This document shows positions 56,567-64,000 of a stretch of DNA of 64,000 nucleotides, piece after piece (position 1 is the stretch's first letter; every line of letters begins with the position of its first letter). The notes beneath the pieces were generated by a model. It saw only the letters and a program-made list of their open reading frames with translations. It did no database searches and was not told the origin of the DNA. The position numbers and the translations under genes are program-made. Origin of the DNA: Candidatus Obscuribacter phosphatis (lineage in GTDB: Bacteria > Cyanobacteriota > Vampirovibrionia > Obscuribacterales > Obscuribacteraceae). The stretch lies in assembly GCA_001899315.1 (NCBI GenBank), contig MOYA01000001.1, forward strand, positions 3,025,556 to 3,089,555, given 5' to 3'.

Positions 56567-58231
56567 TTGAGCATCGGCTCGTTCGTTTTTATGTTGCACA
56601 GCCATTTGCCTTATTACAAAAAGGCAGGCATGTGGCCCTTCGGTGAAGAAAGCGTTTATGAGTGTATGGCGGAGACCTATGTGCCGCTGCTCAACGCCAT
56701 TGCCGACTTGCACAATGACGGTATCAATGCCAACCTGACCCTCGGTCTGACACCAGTGCTTTGCGAACAGCTCGCCGATGAACATTTCAAGAAAGGCTTC
56801 GAAAAGTTCTTGAAAGCTCGCATTGAAGCTGCCGGTGAAGATGAACAACGCTATTCGAACCAGGGCAAAACACCCAATCCAGAACTGCATCAGCTTGCCC
56901 GCTTTTATCTAAACTGGTTCAAACAGATAGAGAAAGACTTCACCCATCGCTGGGGTAGAGATATCTTGAGCGGTTTCAAACGCTATCAAGATCTCGGTGC
57001 CATAGAAATAACCACATCGGCGGCCACCCACTGTTTCTCACCACTCTTAGAAGAAGATGTCACTCTGCAAGCAGAGTACAAAACAGGTGTAGCTAACTAT
57101 AGAAAACATTTCGGCAAAGACCCGCAAGGTTTCTGGCTGCCGGAATGCGCCTATCGCCCCGAAGAAAACGGACGCGCCGGTGTTGAAAAATACATGTACG
57201 AAGCAGGCATCAAATACTTCTTCACCGAGAGCTTTGTCATTAAGGGCGGTCAAACAGCAGAAGTAAGAAGAATAGTCGGACCCTATGGTTCGGTTCAATA
57301 CATACCTACCGCCACCACATCTGATACCGGTCTCGATACCTACGAAGCTTTCTGGCTAAAAGAGTATCCGGTTGCAGTCATGGGTCGCCACGAAGAAGCT
57401 GGATACAAAGTTTGGTCGGCCGACCACGGCTATCCAGGCGACGGCAATTATCGTGAGTTCCACAAAAAAGACGACAAGTCGGGCTTGCATTACTGGAAGT
57501 TGACCTCGAAAAGCACCGACCTTGGCGCCAAAGAAATCTATAATCCCGAAGCAGCCGAGAGCCGCATGCGCGAGAACTCTGATCACTACGCCGGCTTCAT
57601 ACAACAGTGCCTAACCGAGCATCTGAAAGCAACCGGTAAACCAGGCTTGATCATGGTTTCTTTCGACACCGAACTCTTTGGTCACTGGTGGTTCGAAGGC
57701 GTCACCTGGCTGAAAGAAGTGATTCGCAAGCTAAAAACCTATACAGCCGTCAAACTGACCAAAGCCTCCGATTATCTCTCCGAGTTCCCTCCCGAAAAGA
57801 CAATCGAACTGAAGCAGTCTTCTTGGGGTTCGGGCGGCCACTATCAAGTTTGGCTCAACGATGAGACCGAATGGATGTGGCCCCAAATTCATGACAGCGA
57901 GAAGAAAATGGCTGAAGTGGCCGATATGGCTGCGGTGGGTCATGACAAACTGATTACCCGTGCCGCCAAGCAATTAGCCCGCGAACTTTTATTGGTCGCT
58001 TCTTCCGACTGGCCCTTCTTGGTCACCACCGGACAAGCAAAAGACTATGCCACCGACCGCTTCAAAGAGCACAAAGAGCGCTTCGACGATCTCTATAAGA
58101 TGATCAAGAGCGGTAATGTCGATGAGAAAGTACTGGCTCAACTGGAAGATACCGATAGCCTCTTCAACGGCGAAGATCTCGATCTGAAGAACTTCTCGCC
58201 AACAACACTCTCGCAGTCGCTTACAGTCTAG
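56567..58231 (+). CDS. GH57-family 1,4-alpha-glucan branching enzyme-like protein
   Basis: The 554-residue protein fits the GH57/DUF1957 family that makes alpha-1,6 branches in glycogen. Catalytic nucleophile candidate is Glu in GFWLPECAYRP (about 191), and the acid/base candidate is Asp in VSFDTELFGHWW (about 367). N-terminal HSHLPYYKKAG is the usual first motif. The TTG start has GAGGA 8-9 nt upstream. The FHA gene begins 9 bp after the stop, so the two are probably co-transcribed. Confidence 0.9.
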   Translation: MSIGSFVFMLHSHLPYYKKAGMWPFGEESVYECMAETYVPLLNAIADLHNDGINANLTLGLTPVLCEQLADEHFKKGFEKFLKARIEAAGEDEQRYSNQGKTPNPELHQLARFYLNWFKQIEKDFTHRWGRDILSGFKRYQDLGAIEITTSAATHCFSPLLEEDVTLQAEYKTGVANYRKHFGKDPQGFWLPECAYRPEENGRAGVEKYMYEAGIKYFFTESFVIKGGQTAEVRRIVGPYGSVQYIPTATTSDTGLDTYEAFWLKEYPVAVMGRHEEAGYKVWSADHGYPGDGNYREFHKKDDKSGLHYWKLTSKSTDLGAKEIYNPEAAESRMRENSDHYAGFIQQCLTEHLKATGKPGLIMVSFDTELFGHWWFEGVTWLKEVIRKLKTYTAVKLTKASDYLSEFPPEKTIELKQSSWGSGGHYQVWLNDETEWMWPQIHDSEKKMAEVADMAAVGHDKLITRAAKQLARELLLVASSDWPFLVTTGQAKDYATDRFKEHKERFDDLYKMIKSGNVDEKVLAQLEDTDSLFNGEDLDLKNFSPTTLSQSLTV

Positions 58232-58239
58232 AGGGGAAA

Positions 58240-58551
58240 ATGACAGAATCACAAGGGCAACAGGGGACACGTTTGCCGGTTCTGGTCAATCTAGAAGACG
58301 GTCAACGTTTCACAATACAAACTCAGGCCGTGACCTTGGGGCGAGATCCTGATTGCGACCTAGTCTTGGCAGAGGACGGTTATGCCTCGGCTAATCACTG
58401 TCGCATATTCTGGGATCAAGGCCGTCTCTGGTTGGAAGACTTGATGAGCAGTAACGGCACCACCTTGAACGAGCAGATTGTAAAAATACCCACAAAGCTA
58501 ACCCCTGGCGACGTTATCAAAGCCGGGCGCACTCATTTTCGCATCGAATAG
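58240..58551 (+). CDS. Stand-alone FHA-domain protein
   Basis: The 103-residue protein is essentially one FHA domain, which reads phosphothreonine peptides. Binding residues are conserved: GRDPDCDLVL with Arg35, YASANHC with Ser50 and His53, and SSNGTTLN with Asn72 and Thr74. No other domain. It lies between the GH57 enzyme and the convergent AKT-motif protein (7 bp gap at the stops) and 1.8 kb from a Ser/Thr kinase. A reader of kinase output is the obvious hypothesis. Confidence 0.92.
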   Translation: MTESQGQQGTRLPVLVNLEDGQRFTIQTQAVTLGRDPDCDLVLAEDGYASANHCRIFWDQGRLWLEDLMSSNGTTLNEQIVKIPTKLTPGDVIKAGRTHFRIE

Positions 58552-58557
58552 AAAAGA

Positions 58558-59826
58558 TCAAGGACGAGCACTACTGGGATACTGACCGGTTGACTCGATA
58601 CCTTCATTCTTTTCTTCTTTCCAGAATTCGCCGGTTTCATCTTCTTTGGTATAGGTCGGCACCGGTGCCGCCTCTTCGCTAACACTGCCTGGTGCAGCCA
58701 CCGGTGGTGCTTGCAAAACCCTGGCAGCATCCGGCGCATCGGCATCATAGTGAAAAGTACCGCCCGTTCTAACCTTGCCGCCGCCTGCACCCGAGATGGG
58801 CTTTCCTTGCGGCAAAGCATGGTTAATACTATCTTGCGGCTTTTCTTGCGCTTCGGTAACTGACTGAACCGATTTAGATGGAGGTGCCGAAGGAGGAAAG
58901 ATAATGAAAAGGGCGACCACCACGATGGCGAAAGCGGCAATTCCGGCTATCAACATAAACTTCTCGCGTTTATGCTTCACCTCTTCCGGACAATCGCGGG
59001 TCATATATTTGCCGTCGCTGCGCTTGTAGAGAGTGTACTTCTCAAGATTTTCTCTCTGCAAAATAAGGGCGTCGATCTGTTCTATTTGCAGACCTTCTAA
59101 ATGATAGACCGGGGTTTGACAGCGCTGACAATAGCGAAAACGCTCGCGTCCCTCTGCTTCAGCCCACTTCCAGGGGCAAGGCAAGGCTTTCTTATGGCAA
59201 GGGATAGGTTCTATCTGCGCCTGCGGCTCTAGGGCTTTGGCTTTGATAGTTTCTTTAATGCGCGCTTCCTTCAAAACAAAAGACTGCGAGACCGCCAAAT
59301 TGAGCGCGTCATGATCAATCATGGTCTTGGCCACGGGCTGTTTGGTTTTCCGGGTCTGACTCATGTTCTGGCTAATGTTCTGACCAAGAACCTGATCGTT
59401 AAACTTAGCAGCCTGCTCGACAATACTTGATATATCAGTGGTAACTAGTGTTTTGGCGATTCGTCTTGTTTTCTTCCGTTCCGGTTTGGCTGTCTCAGAT
59501 AGAGACGGCACCTCGTTTTCCAGCATGGTCTTGGCCACGCGGCGGGGTTTCTTACCACCCGCGGCATTGTCATTACCACTTGCAGCAGAAGCATCTACCG
59601 AATTTATAGGAAGAGCAGTATTTTCAGGGTTGACTGTGGCTTCTTCTGCGGCTTTGGCAGCCAAATTCATCAGAGCCTCGATATCAGGCTTAGCCATATC
59701 GGCTTCCAGCATAGTCTTTGCCACACGGCGACGCCGCTCTTTTGTTTTAGAGGGGTCGAAATGCATTTCAAGCTTGGTCTTAGCGACCTTTCGCTTTTCT
59801 TGATCTGACTCTCCGCCTTCTTGCAC
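58558..59826 (-). CDS. Zinc-ribbon membrane protein with five AKT-type motifs
   Basis: The 422-residue protein has a cytoplasmic N-terminus carrying five related motifs of the form basic-x-Ala-Lys-Thr-hydrophobic with Thr at about 17, 38, 100, 126 and 168: KRKVAKTKLE, RRRVAKTMLE, PRRVAKTMLE, TRRIAKTLVT and KQPVAKTMID. A Cys-rich region follows: Cys210, Cys217 (PCPWKW) and CQRC (233/236), plus a later RDCP. It resembles the small zinc-ribbon module with a CxxC and PxY. A membrane helix (about 290-311) and a Pro/Gly/Glu-rich extracytoplasmic tail follow. Family not named. It lies tail to tail with the FHA gene. Confidence 0.82.
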   Translation of the reverse strand: MQEGGESDQEKRKVAKTKLEMHFDPSKTKERRRRVAKTMLEADMAKPDIEALMNLAAKAAEEATVNPENTALPINSVDASAASGNDNAAGGKKPRRVAKTMLENEVPSLSETAKPERKKTRRIAKTLVTTDISSIVEQAAKFNDQVLGQNISQNMSQTRKTKQPVAKTMIDHDALNLAVSQSFVLKEARIKETIKAKALEPQAQIEPIPCHKKALPCPWKWAEAEGRERFRYCQRCQTPVYHLEGLQIEQIDALILQRENLEKYTLYKRSDGKYMTRDCPEEVKHKREKFMLIAGIAAFAIVVVALFIIFPPSAPPSKSVQSVTEAQEKPQDSINHALPQGKPISGAGGGKVRTGGTFHYDADAPDAARVLQAPPVAAPGSVSEEAAPVPTYTKEDETGEFWKEEKNEGIESTGQYPSSARP

Positions 59827-59974
59827 TTTTATTAAACCCTTCTGAAATTTATATTGTAGATCAAAGTTCTAATCTAGCAGACTGAACTGATTCTCCTAAA
59901 GCGACGAAGTCGAGAGTATAAATAGGACAGATTCGGCCCAAAATCACCTGGACTTACTTAAATTCAATACCTAT

Positions 59975-60472
59975 ATGCCAGCTAAAGAGATGAAAAACAG
60001 ACGAAAGAGAAACGAGAGAGGCGGCGCCTCGATAGCCGAGTTTGGACCAGCCCTCGGTCTAATTCTTATCTGTATCTTCTTTCCACTGGTAGATATGCTG
60101 GCCATGGGTGTCTCTTATGGACTCTGTATGGTGCTCAATTACAATCAAGTGCATGAGGCGGCGCTACTGCCAAGCAGCGAAGCCTTGAGTAATGCCGGAC
60201 CAATCAAGAAAGGCATCCCCGACCAGTGGCTCAATGGCATGGGTCATTTTGTGAATATGTCCGGCTATCCAAGCACTGTGATTTCTTACAGAAACGGTCA
60301 AACAGACGCTACCTTGAATCAAGATAAAATTGTGACTGTATCTACGACCGTCGTTTGCAATCCATTTCTGCCGATACCCTTACCCGTCATTAATGTACCG
60401 GGGTTAAACGGACCAATGAGCTTCACGGTCACGTCAGAAAGCCAGATGGAAAATCCTGACCATGTTCAATAG
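59975..60472 (+). CDS. TadE-like pseudopilin-type protein
   Basis: The 165-residue protein has a basic N-terminus and the TadE-type start ERGGASIAEFGPALGLILICIF, followed by a long hydrophobic helix (about 22-48). A globular extracytoplasmic part follows with one Cys pair candidate. TadE/TadF-like proteins are minor pilins of Flp/Tad pili. It overlaps the next gene by 11 bp, so the three genes to 62583 form an operon. Confidence 0.75.
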   Translation: MPAKEMKNRRKRNERGGASIAEFGPALGLILICIFFPLVDMLAMGVSYGLCMVLNYNQVHEAALLPSSEALSNAGPIKKGIPDQWLNGMGHFVNMSGYPSTVISYRNGQTDATLNQDKIVTVSTTVVCNPFLPIPLPVINVPGLNGPMSFTVTSESQMENPDHVQ

Positions 60473-60881
60473 AGACTGGAAAATTGCTCACAGAGTCCAC
60501 CCCAGAAAGAATGGACACAGTATCGTTGAAGCCGTGACAGCCGCTCTCATTCTGATACCTATCACCTTGCTAATTCTAGACTTGCTTGTGCTTGTAATCG
60601 CCAATTCCATGAATGATACAGCAGCTAAGAATGCCGCCCGAGCCGGTGCCAATCACTCAGATTCAGGAGCGGCTTTCACCGCGGCCCAAACAACTTTGAA
60701 CAGTTTTCATAGTTCTCCCATTCTAAAGACACTTCAAATAAAGGCTTTCGACTATCCGTATCAAGGCGACAAAGTAGCCTGCACGACAAGAATGATAGTA
60801 AACCTTCCAGTACCCTTTCCAGGTTTCTCTACCTTTACCTTCGAAGCTAAAGCAGTGGAGCCATTGGTGGGTGAGAAATAG
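60462..60881 (+). CDS. TadE-like pseudopilin-type protein
   Basis: The 139-residue protein has basic N-terminus, NGHSIVEAVTAALILIPITLLI as the TadE-like membrane start (with the conserved Glu) and an extracytoplasmic domain of about 80 residues. It shares the pattern of its neighbour but has different sequence, so the two are probably distinct minor pilins. Overlaps the preceding gene. Confidence 0.75.
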   Translation: MFNRDWKIAHRVHPRKNGHSIVEAVTAALILIPITLLILDLLVLVIANSMNDTAAKNAARAGANHSDSGAAFTAAQTTLNSFHSSPILKTLQIKAFDYPYQGDKVACTTRMIVNLPVPFPGFSTFTFEAKAVEPLVGEK

Positions 60882-60897
60882 GAGAGGCTTGACCTAA

Positions 60898-62583
60898 ATG
60901 ACAAAACGCCGAAACATACGCAAAGAACGTGGTTCGATTATTACCTTTGCCACAATCCTAGCCCTTACCCTAGTAGTGCTGGGCTCGGCCTTTCTGTTCT
61001 TTGTGCTCTTTATGGGTGGTCAGAAGGAAACCAAAAATGCCGTAGATGCTGGAATCTTAAACGCAGGAAAACAAGCCCTAGACAAAATTAGCGTGCCTCT
61101 TCCGGCAGGTCCGGCTAGTACATTCGCTGATATAACCACAGATCGAGCCGCAAATTATCTCATCGGAGACGGGCAGATAAACCTGCGGCGAGTAAACCGT
61201 ATGTGGGGCAAGGCCATGCTCATGGCAATCAACATACAGGCAATGCAAGCAGAGGGTACAGCCGGCAGCGGACAGGGCAATGTATCAAATGCCCTCAGTG
61301 AAGCGCAACAAACTTCGGATGCGCTGGCAAAAGAATTGATGAAGCAAGAGAGACTTCATCAATTCTTTCAAGATGTAGCCGGGCAAAACTCAGTGCGAAT
61401 GCTTGGCAATGGTGCCCAAATAAAGGTGAAGGCAGGCAGCAACTGGGAAACTTCACTGCTGGATAGAGGCTGCGAAAGCAATATAGTGCTCAACGGAGGT
61501 CCGCCTCTATTCAACCTACCTCCGGGCTATGTACTTCCGAATAACTACTATACCCAGTGCACAAGGCCTAATCCTCCCGCTGACGCGGCAAAGCTCTACT
61601 TTCTCAAAGGCTACACCCCGCTGCTTGTAAATGACAAAACATTTTGGCAAGTGCCTTTCAAGTTTGACGACAAACCACATTTGGTGGCGCGTTCAACCTT
61701 CGACGCCAACACGATGAAGAACCAACCACTCAACTGGAATTTTGCTGTTCCAAATGCTTTTTCTGGTGAAGGCGAAGCCGTCAAGAACGGACCCACAGAA
61801 AAAGCGATGTCTTGGATGCTCACCAATCCAAGAGAGCCCTTTCAACTGGCTATGCCTCATTCATTCGTGAAGATTCACGTTGACGAAAACAAGTCGCATT
61901 GGTTCTATTACCCAGGCGGTCCACCGCCACTCCCTGATACCGAATTCGGTATTGCGCAAACCTATGGCTACACAACCGAGACACAAAGCAGCAGCATGCC
62001 GGGCGGTGGACTGCTCTGCACAACAGTGTCGGCAATGAGCGTTCTGCTCGGCACTGACGTGGTAGGCAGAAGCCTAGACGGTATCATTTTTGGACTGCCG
62101 GAAGGAAACACAACAGCGGTAGAAAACTACCTAACGAACCGCTGCAATGAGATGATATCGGTGACTGGTCATTCAGTGGGTGTCAACCAGGTGCATCAAG
62201 CTTTGAGCAATCCTGTGACAATTGGAGCCCTCATCGCCGGAGTGAGAGATTTCTATCTCTACAGTCCAGATGGTATGAGCCTGAAATGCAATCCGGCGCC
62301 TCTTGCTATTGCCGAATCCCCCTGGTTAGCGACAATGATCTCCAATAATCCGGACGGTTCAGAAAAACTTGTTATAGACGAAGCCTCTATGCCAGCACCA
62401 ATCTTTTTTGTTCCCACGGTTGTGCCGGCCCCTTTTTGCTCGCCCAAACTAGCCCTCGGCTGGGGTCTATGGAAAAAAGATGTAGCCTGGCAACCGGGCA
62501 CCGGTTATAACGGCTGCCTTGGTCAAATTAGAGTAAAGCGCTGGACCAATGTGCACGCACTTGGGGTATGCACCTTCCCTTAA
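60898..62583 (+). CDS. TadG-like protein with long extracytoplasmic region
   Basis: The 561-residue protein has a basic N-terminus and ERGSIITFATILALTLVVLGSA, the TadG-type N-terminal segment, then GGQKETKNAVDAGILNAGKQAL. The rest is a large extracytoplasmic region with several Cys (CTRPN, CNEM, CNPAP, CSPK, CTFP). Usual TadG proteins carry a von Willebrand A domain after this segment; I see no clear MIDAS motif. Third gene of the pseudopilin operon. No TadA ATPase, TadB/C or Flp pilin genes appear in the window. Confidence 0.72.
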   Translation: MTKRRNIRKERGSIITFATILALTLVVLGSAFLFFVLFMGGQKETKNAVDAGILNAGKQALDKISVPLPAGPASTFADITTDRAANYLIGDGQINLRRVNRMWGKAMLMAINIQAMQAEGTAGSGQGNVSNALSEAQQTSDALAKELMKQERLHQFFQDVAGQNSVRMLGNGAQIKVKAGSNWETSLLDRGCESNIVLNGGPPLFNLPPGYVLPNNYYTQCTRPNPPADAAKLYFLKGYTPLLVNDKTFWQVPFKFDDKPHLVARSTFDANTMKNQPLNWNFAVPNAFSGEGEAVKNGPTEKAMSWMLTNPREPFQLAMPHSFVKIHVDENKSHWFYYPGGPPPLPDTEFGIAQTYGYTTETQSSSMPGGGLLCTTVSAMSVLLGTDVVGRSLDGIIFGLPEGNTTAVENYLTNRCNEMISVTGHSVGVNQVHQALSNPVTIGALIAGVRDFYLYSPDGMSLKCNPAPLAIAESPWLATMISNNPDGSEKLVIDEASMPAPIFFVPTVVPAPFCSPKLALGWGLWKKDVAWQPGTGYNGCLGQIRVKRWTNVHALGVCTFP

Positions 62584-62602
62584 CCAACTGCTTGTTGATT
62601 TG

Positions 62603-63115
62603 TTATTTGAGGGCCCAGCTGATTGAAATAATCGTGCCGCGGTCTTTTGGATTACGCACCAGTACTATGGAAAGTTTCTGTTTAAGATTGTCGGCATTGA
62701 TGATAAAAAGATCACCGACCTTACCGATTGCCTTGCGCCCTTCTTCGCTTGGTGTAACTGTGTTGAGCTTAGCCTCGCGGCAGGCATCCATGTACCATTT
62801 ATGCACTACATCTGGTGCATCTTTGCTGTACATGGTCAGCCCGGCGGTGGGCTTACCACTGGTCGAATTAACAAAGCCTTTGTCGTAGGCGTTGGGATAC
62901 GGCTTAATTGGAAAGTTTTCCGGTATATAAGGCCTCAACTTCAAACCAGGAATGTTCAGGTCTTTGAGAGCCTGAGCTCTTTGCTTGGCTCTCTCCTCAG
63001 CGCTTGGAGGATTCGGATGGGGAGCCGTCGGTCTACCGCCGGCATCTAAGGTCTGCCCAAAGGCAGGAGCACTGGCCAGAAGATGAATAAGAAGAAGCGG
63101 CTTTACGATTTTCAT
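62603..63115 (-). CDS. Exported hypothetical protein
   Basis: The ATG at 63115 starts a signal peptide (hydrophobic about 5-18, site AFG-Q). The frame also extends upstream to 63193, but that adds 26 basic residues before the signal. The mature protein has a Pro/Arg-rich segment then a globular part with WYMDACREAKLNTVTPSEEG. About 170 residues. Family not recognised. It converges with the TadG-like gene, ending 20 bp from its stop. Confidence 0.65.
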   Translation of the reverse strand: MKIVKPLLLIHLLASAPAFGQTLDAGGRPTAPHPNPPSAEERAKQRAQALKDLNIPGLKLRPYIPENFPIKPYPNAYDKGFVNSTSGKPTAGLTMYSKDAPDVVHKWYMDACREAKLNTVTPSEEGRKAIGKVGDLFIINADNLKQKLSIVLVRNPKDRGTIISISWALK

Positions 63116-63298
63116 GAGAGTAATTCTACTACCTCGCTGAGCCCACCGCTCCTGACATCCCCGCTCACGCTTTTTCTCAGCAAAACTTGTCAAACATAGT
63201 GTTTTTGGTGTCTGTTTTGTTATTTCTTTTGATATTTCTTCAATGACAAGCCTTTGCCCTTTCGCCCCGGCGCCTCACTGTTGTACCTTATCAACCTT

Positions 63299-64000
63299 AT
63301 GAGGAATACCAGAACAAAAATAATAGCCACCATCGGTCCCGCTTGCCGTGACCCCAAGGTGTTGACCGAAATGGTCCGAGCCGGCATGGACGTTGTCCGT
63401 ATCAACTGCTCCCATTCGTCTCCCGAGTTTATTCAAGACGTAGTCAAGGATGTGCGTGAGATAAGCAGCCGTATGGAGCTGCCCATCGGCATATTGCTTG
63501 ATCTTTCCGGACCGAAGCTGCGTACAGGCAAATTGCAAAACAATGAAGCTGTCATGCTCGAACGCGGCAAAACTTTCACCCTGACCAATAAGAAGCTTGA
63601 AAACGGCGGCAACGAGAGCATTGTCAGTACCAACTATCCGCCCCTAGCTAAAGAAGTAAAGCCGAACGATGTCATTTTGCTTGATGACGGCTTGATCGAA
63701 CTAAAAGTGCTGCGCACTTCTGAAACCGATGTGGAATGCGAAATCATCATCGGCGGTCTTCTCAAAAACCATCAGGGAATCAATATTCCAGGCGTCAGGC
63801 TCTCAATTCCAGCTTTGACTGAAAAAGACCGCGAAGACCTAAAAGTAGGACTGGCCTGCGAAGTAGACTTTGTCGCCCTCTCTTTTGTTAGAGACGCCCA
63901 AGACATAGTCGAACTGAAAGAGCTGATAGGCGACCACTGGCCGCCGGTCATGGTCGTAGCCAAGATTGAAAAACCCGAAGCTGTAGACAGCCTCGACGAA
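63299..64000 (+). CDS. pyk: Pyruvate kinase, N-terminal part (3' end outside window)
   Basis: Pyruvate kinase transfers phosphate from phosphoenolpyruvate to ADP, ending glycolysis. The first 234 residues are visible and match the family: TKIIATIGPACRD, MVRAGMDVVRINCSHS, ILLDLSGPKLRTGKL, INIPGVRLSIPALTEKDRED, then the active-site region VDFVALSFVRDAQDI and VVAKIEKPEAV with the catalytic Lys and the metal-binding Glu. ATG at 63299. An in-frame TTG lies 18 bp upstream. The B domain looks complete. The rest runs off the right edge. Confidence 0.95.
   Translation, partial: MRNTRTKIIATIGPACRDPKVLTEMVRAGMDVVRINCSHSSPEFIQDVVKDVREISSRMELPIGILLDLSGPKLRTGKLQNNEAVMLERGKTFTLTNKKLENGGNESIVSTNYPPLAKEVKPNDVILLDDGLIELKVLRTSETDVECEIIIGGLLKNHQGINIPGVRLSIPALTEKDREDLKVGLACEVDFVALSFVRDAQDIVELKELIGDHWPPVMVVAKIEKPEAVDSLDE

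Overview
This 64 kb window is bacterial chromosome, roughly half G+C by eye and densely coded on both strands, with many TTG and GTG starts. A KDO-8-phosphate synthase implies a lipopolysaccharide outer membrane. A nuoABCDHIJK operon implies a respiratory chain. Large secreted TPR, glycine-rich and proline/alanine-rich proteins suggest an elaborate envelope. The mix resembles non-photosynthetic relatives of cyanobacteria (Obscuribacterales / Melainabacteria). That placement is inference from gene content, not from a marker comparison. No rRNA, tRNA, insertion sequence, prophage or CRISPR array was seen.

Layout. 1-6.6 kb: a minus-strand operon of exported proteins, including glycine-rich proteins, a lipoprotein with NPYA repeats and a polytopic TrbL/VirB6-like membrane protein. 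7-12.6 kb: plus-strand secreted TPR proteins, two small membrane proteins and a protein with a weak VirB10/TrbI-like segment. 12.6-20 kb: ubiX, rimM, trehalose-phosphate synthase, a Cys-peptidase-like protein, a CHASE3-like histidine kinase, a leucine-rich-repeat protein and a small anchored protein. 19.9-26.4 kb: nuoABCDHIJK on the minus strand, with an extended NuoK and a repeat-tailed NuoI. 26.9-31.8 kb: rnc, a coiled-coil exported protein, rpsA behind a long structured leader, a low-complexity protein and an OsmC-family protein. 32-44 kb: a GAF-GAF-HD-GYP protein, the membrane-protein/DUF4129/DUF4350/MoxR/DUF58 operon, a membrane spermidine-synthase-like protein and a GAF-LuxR regulator. 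44-50.8 kb: a HExxH metalloprotease candidate, pxpA, a TPR protein, a Spy-like/anti-sigma/ECF-sigma operon and an exported phosphatase. 50.9-55 kb: a twin-retropepsin TPR protein, kdsA, a DUF167 protein and an AT-hook-like protein. 55-60 kb: a Ser/Thr kinase, a GH57 enzyme, an FHA protein and a membrane protein carrying five copies of an AKT motif. 60-64 kb: three TadE/TadG-like proteins, an exported protein and the start of pyruvate kinase.

Two themes stand out. The first is a possible phospho-threonine relay: the kinase, the stand-alone FHA protein and a zinc-ribbon membrane protein with five basic-x-AKT-hydrophobic motifs lie within 5 kb, so the motifs may be phosphorylated and read by FHA domains. 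The second is envelope construction and surveillance: a T4SS-like remnant or derivative at the left end, Tad-like pseudopilins at the right end, and an ECF sigma/anti-sigma/Spy module whose anti-sigma factor carries an unusual Cys/His tandem repeat. These functional links are inferences from domain content and neighbourhood.
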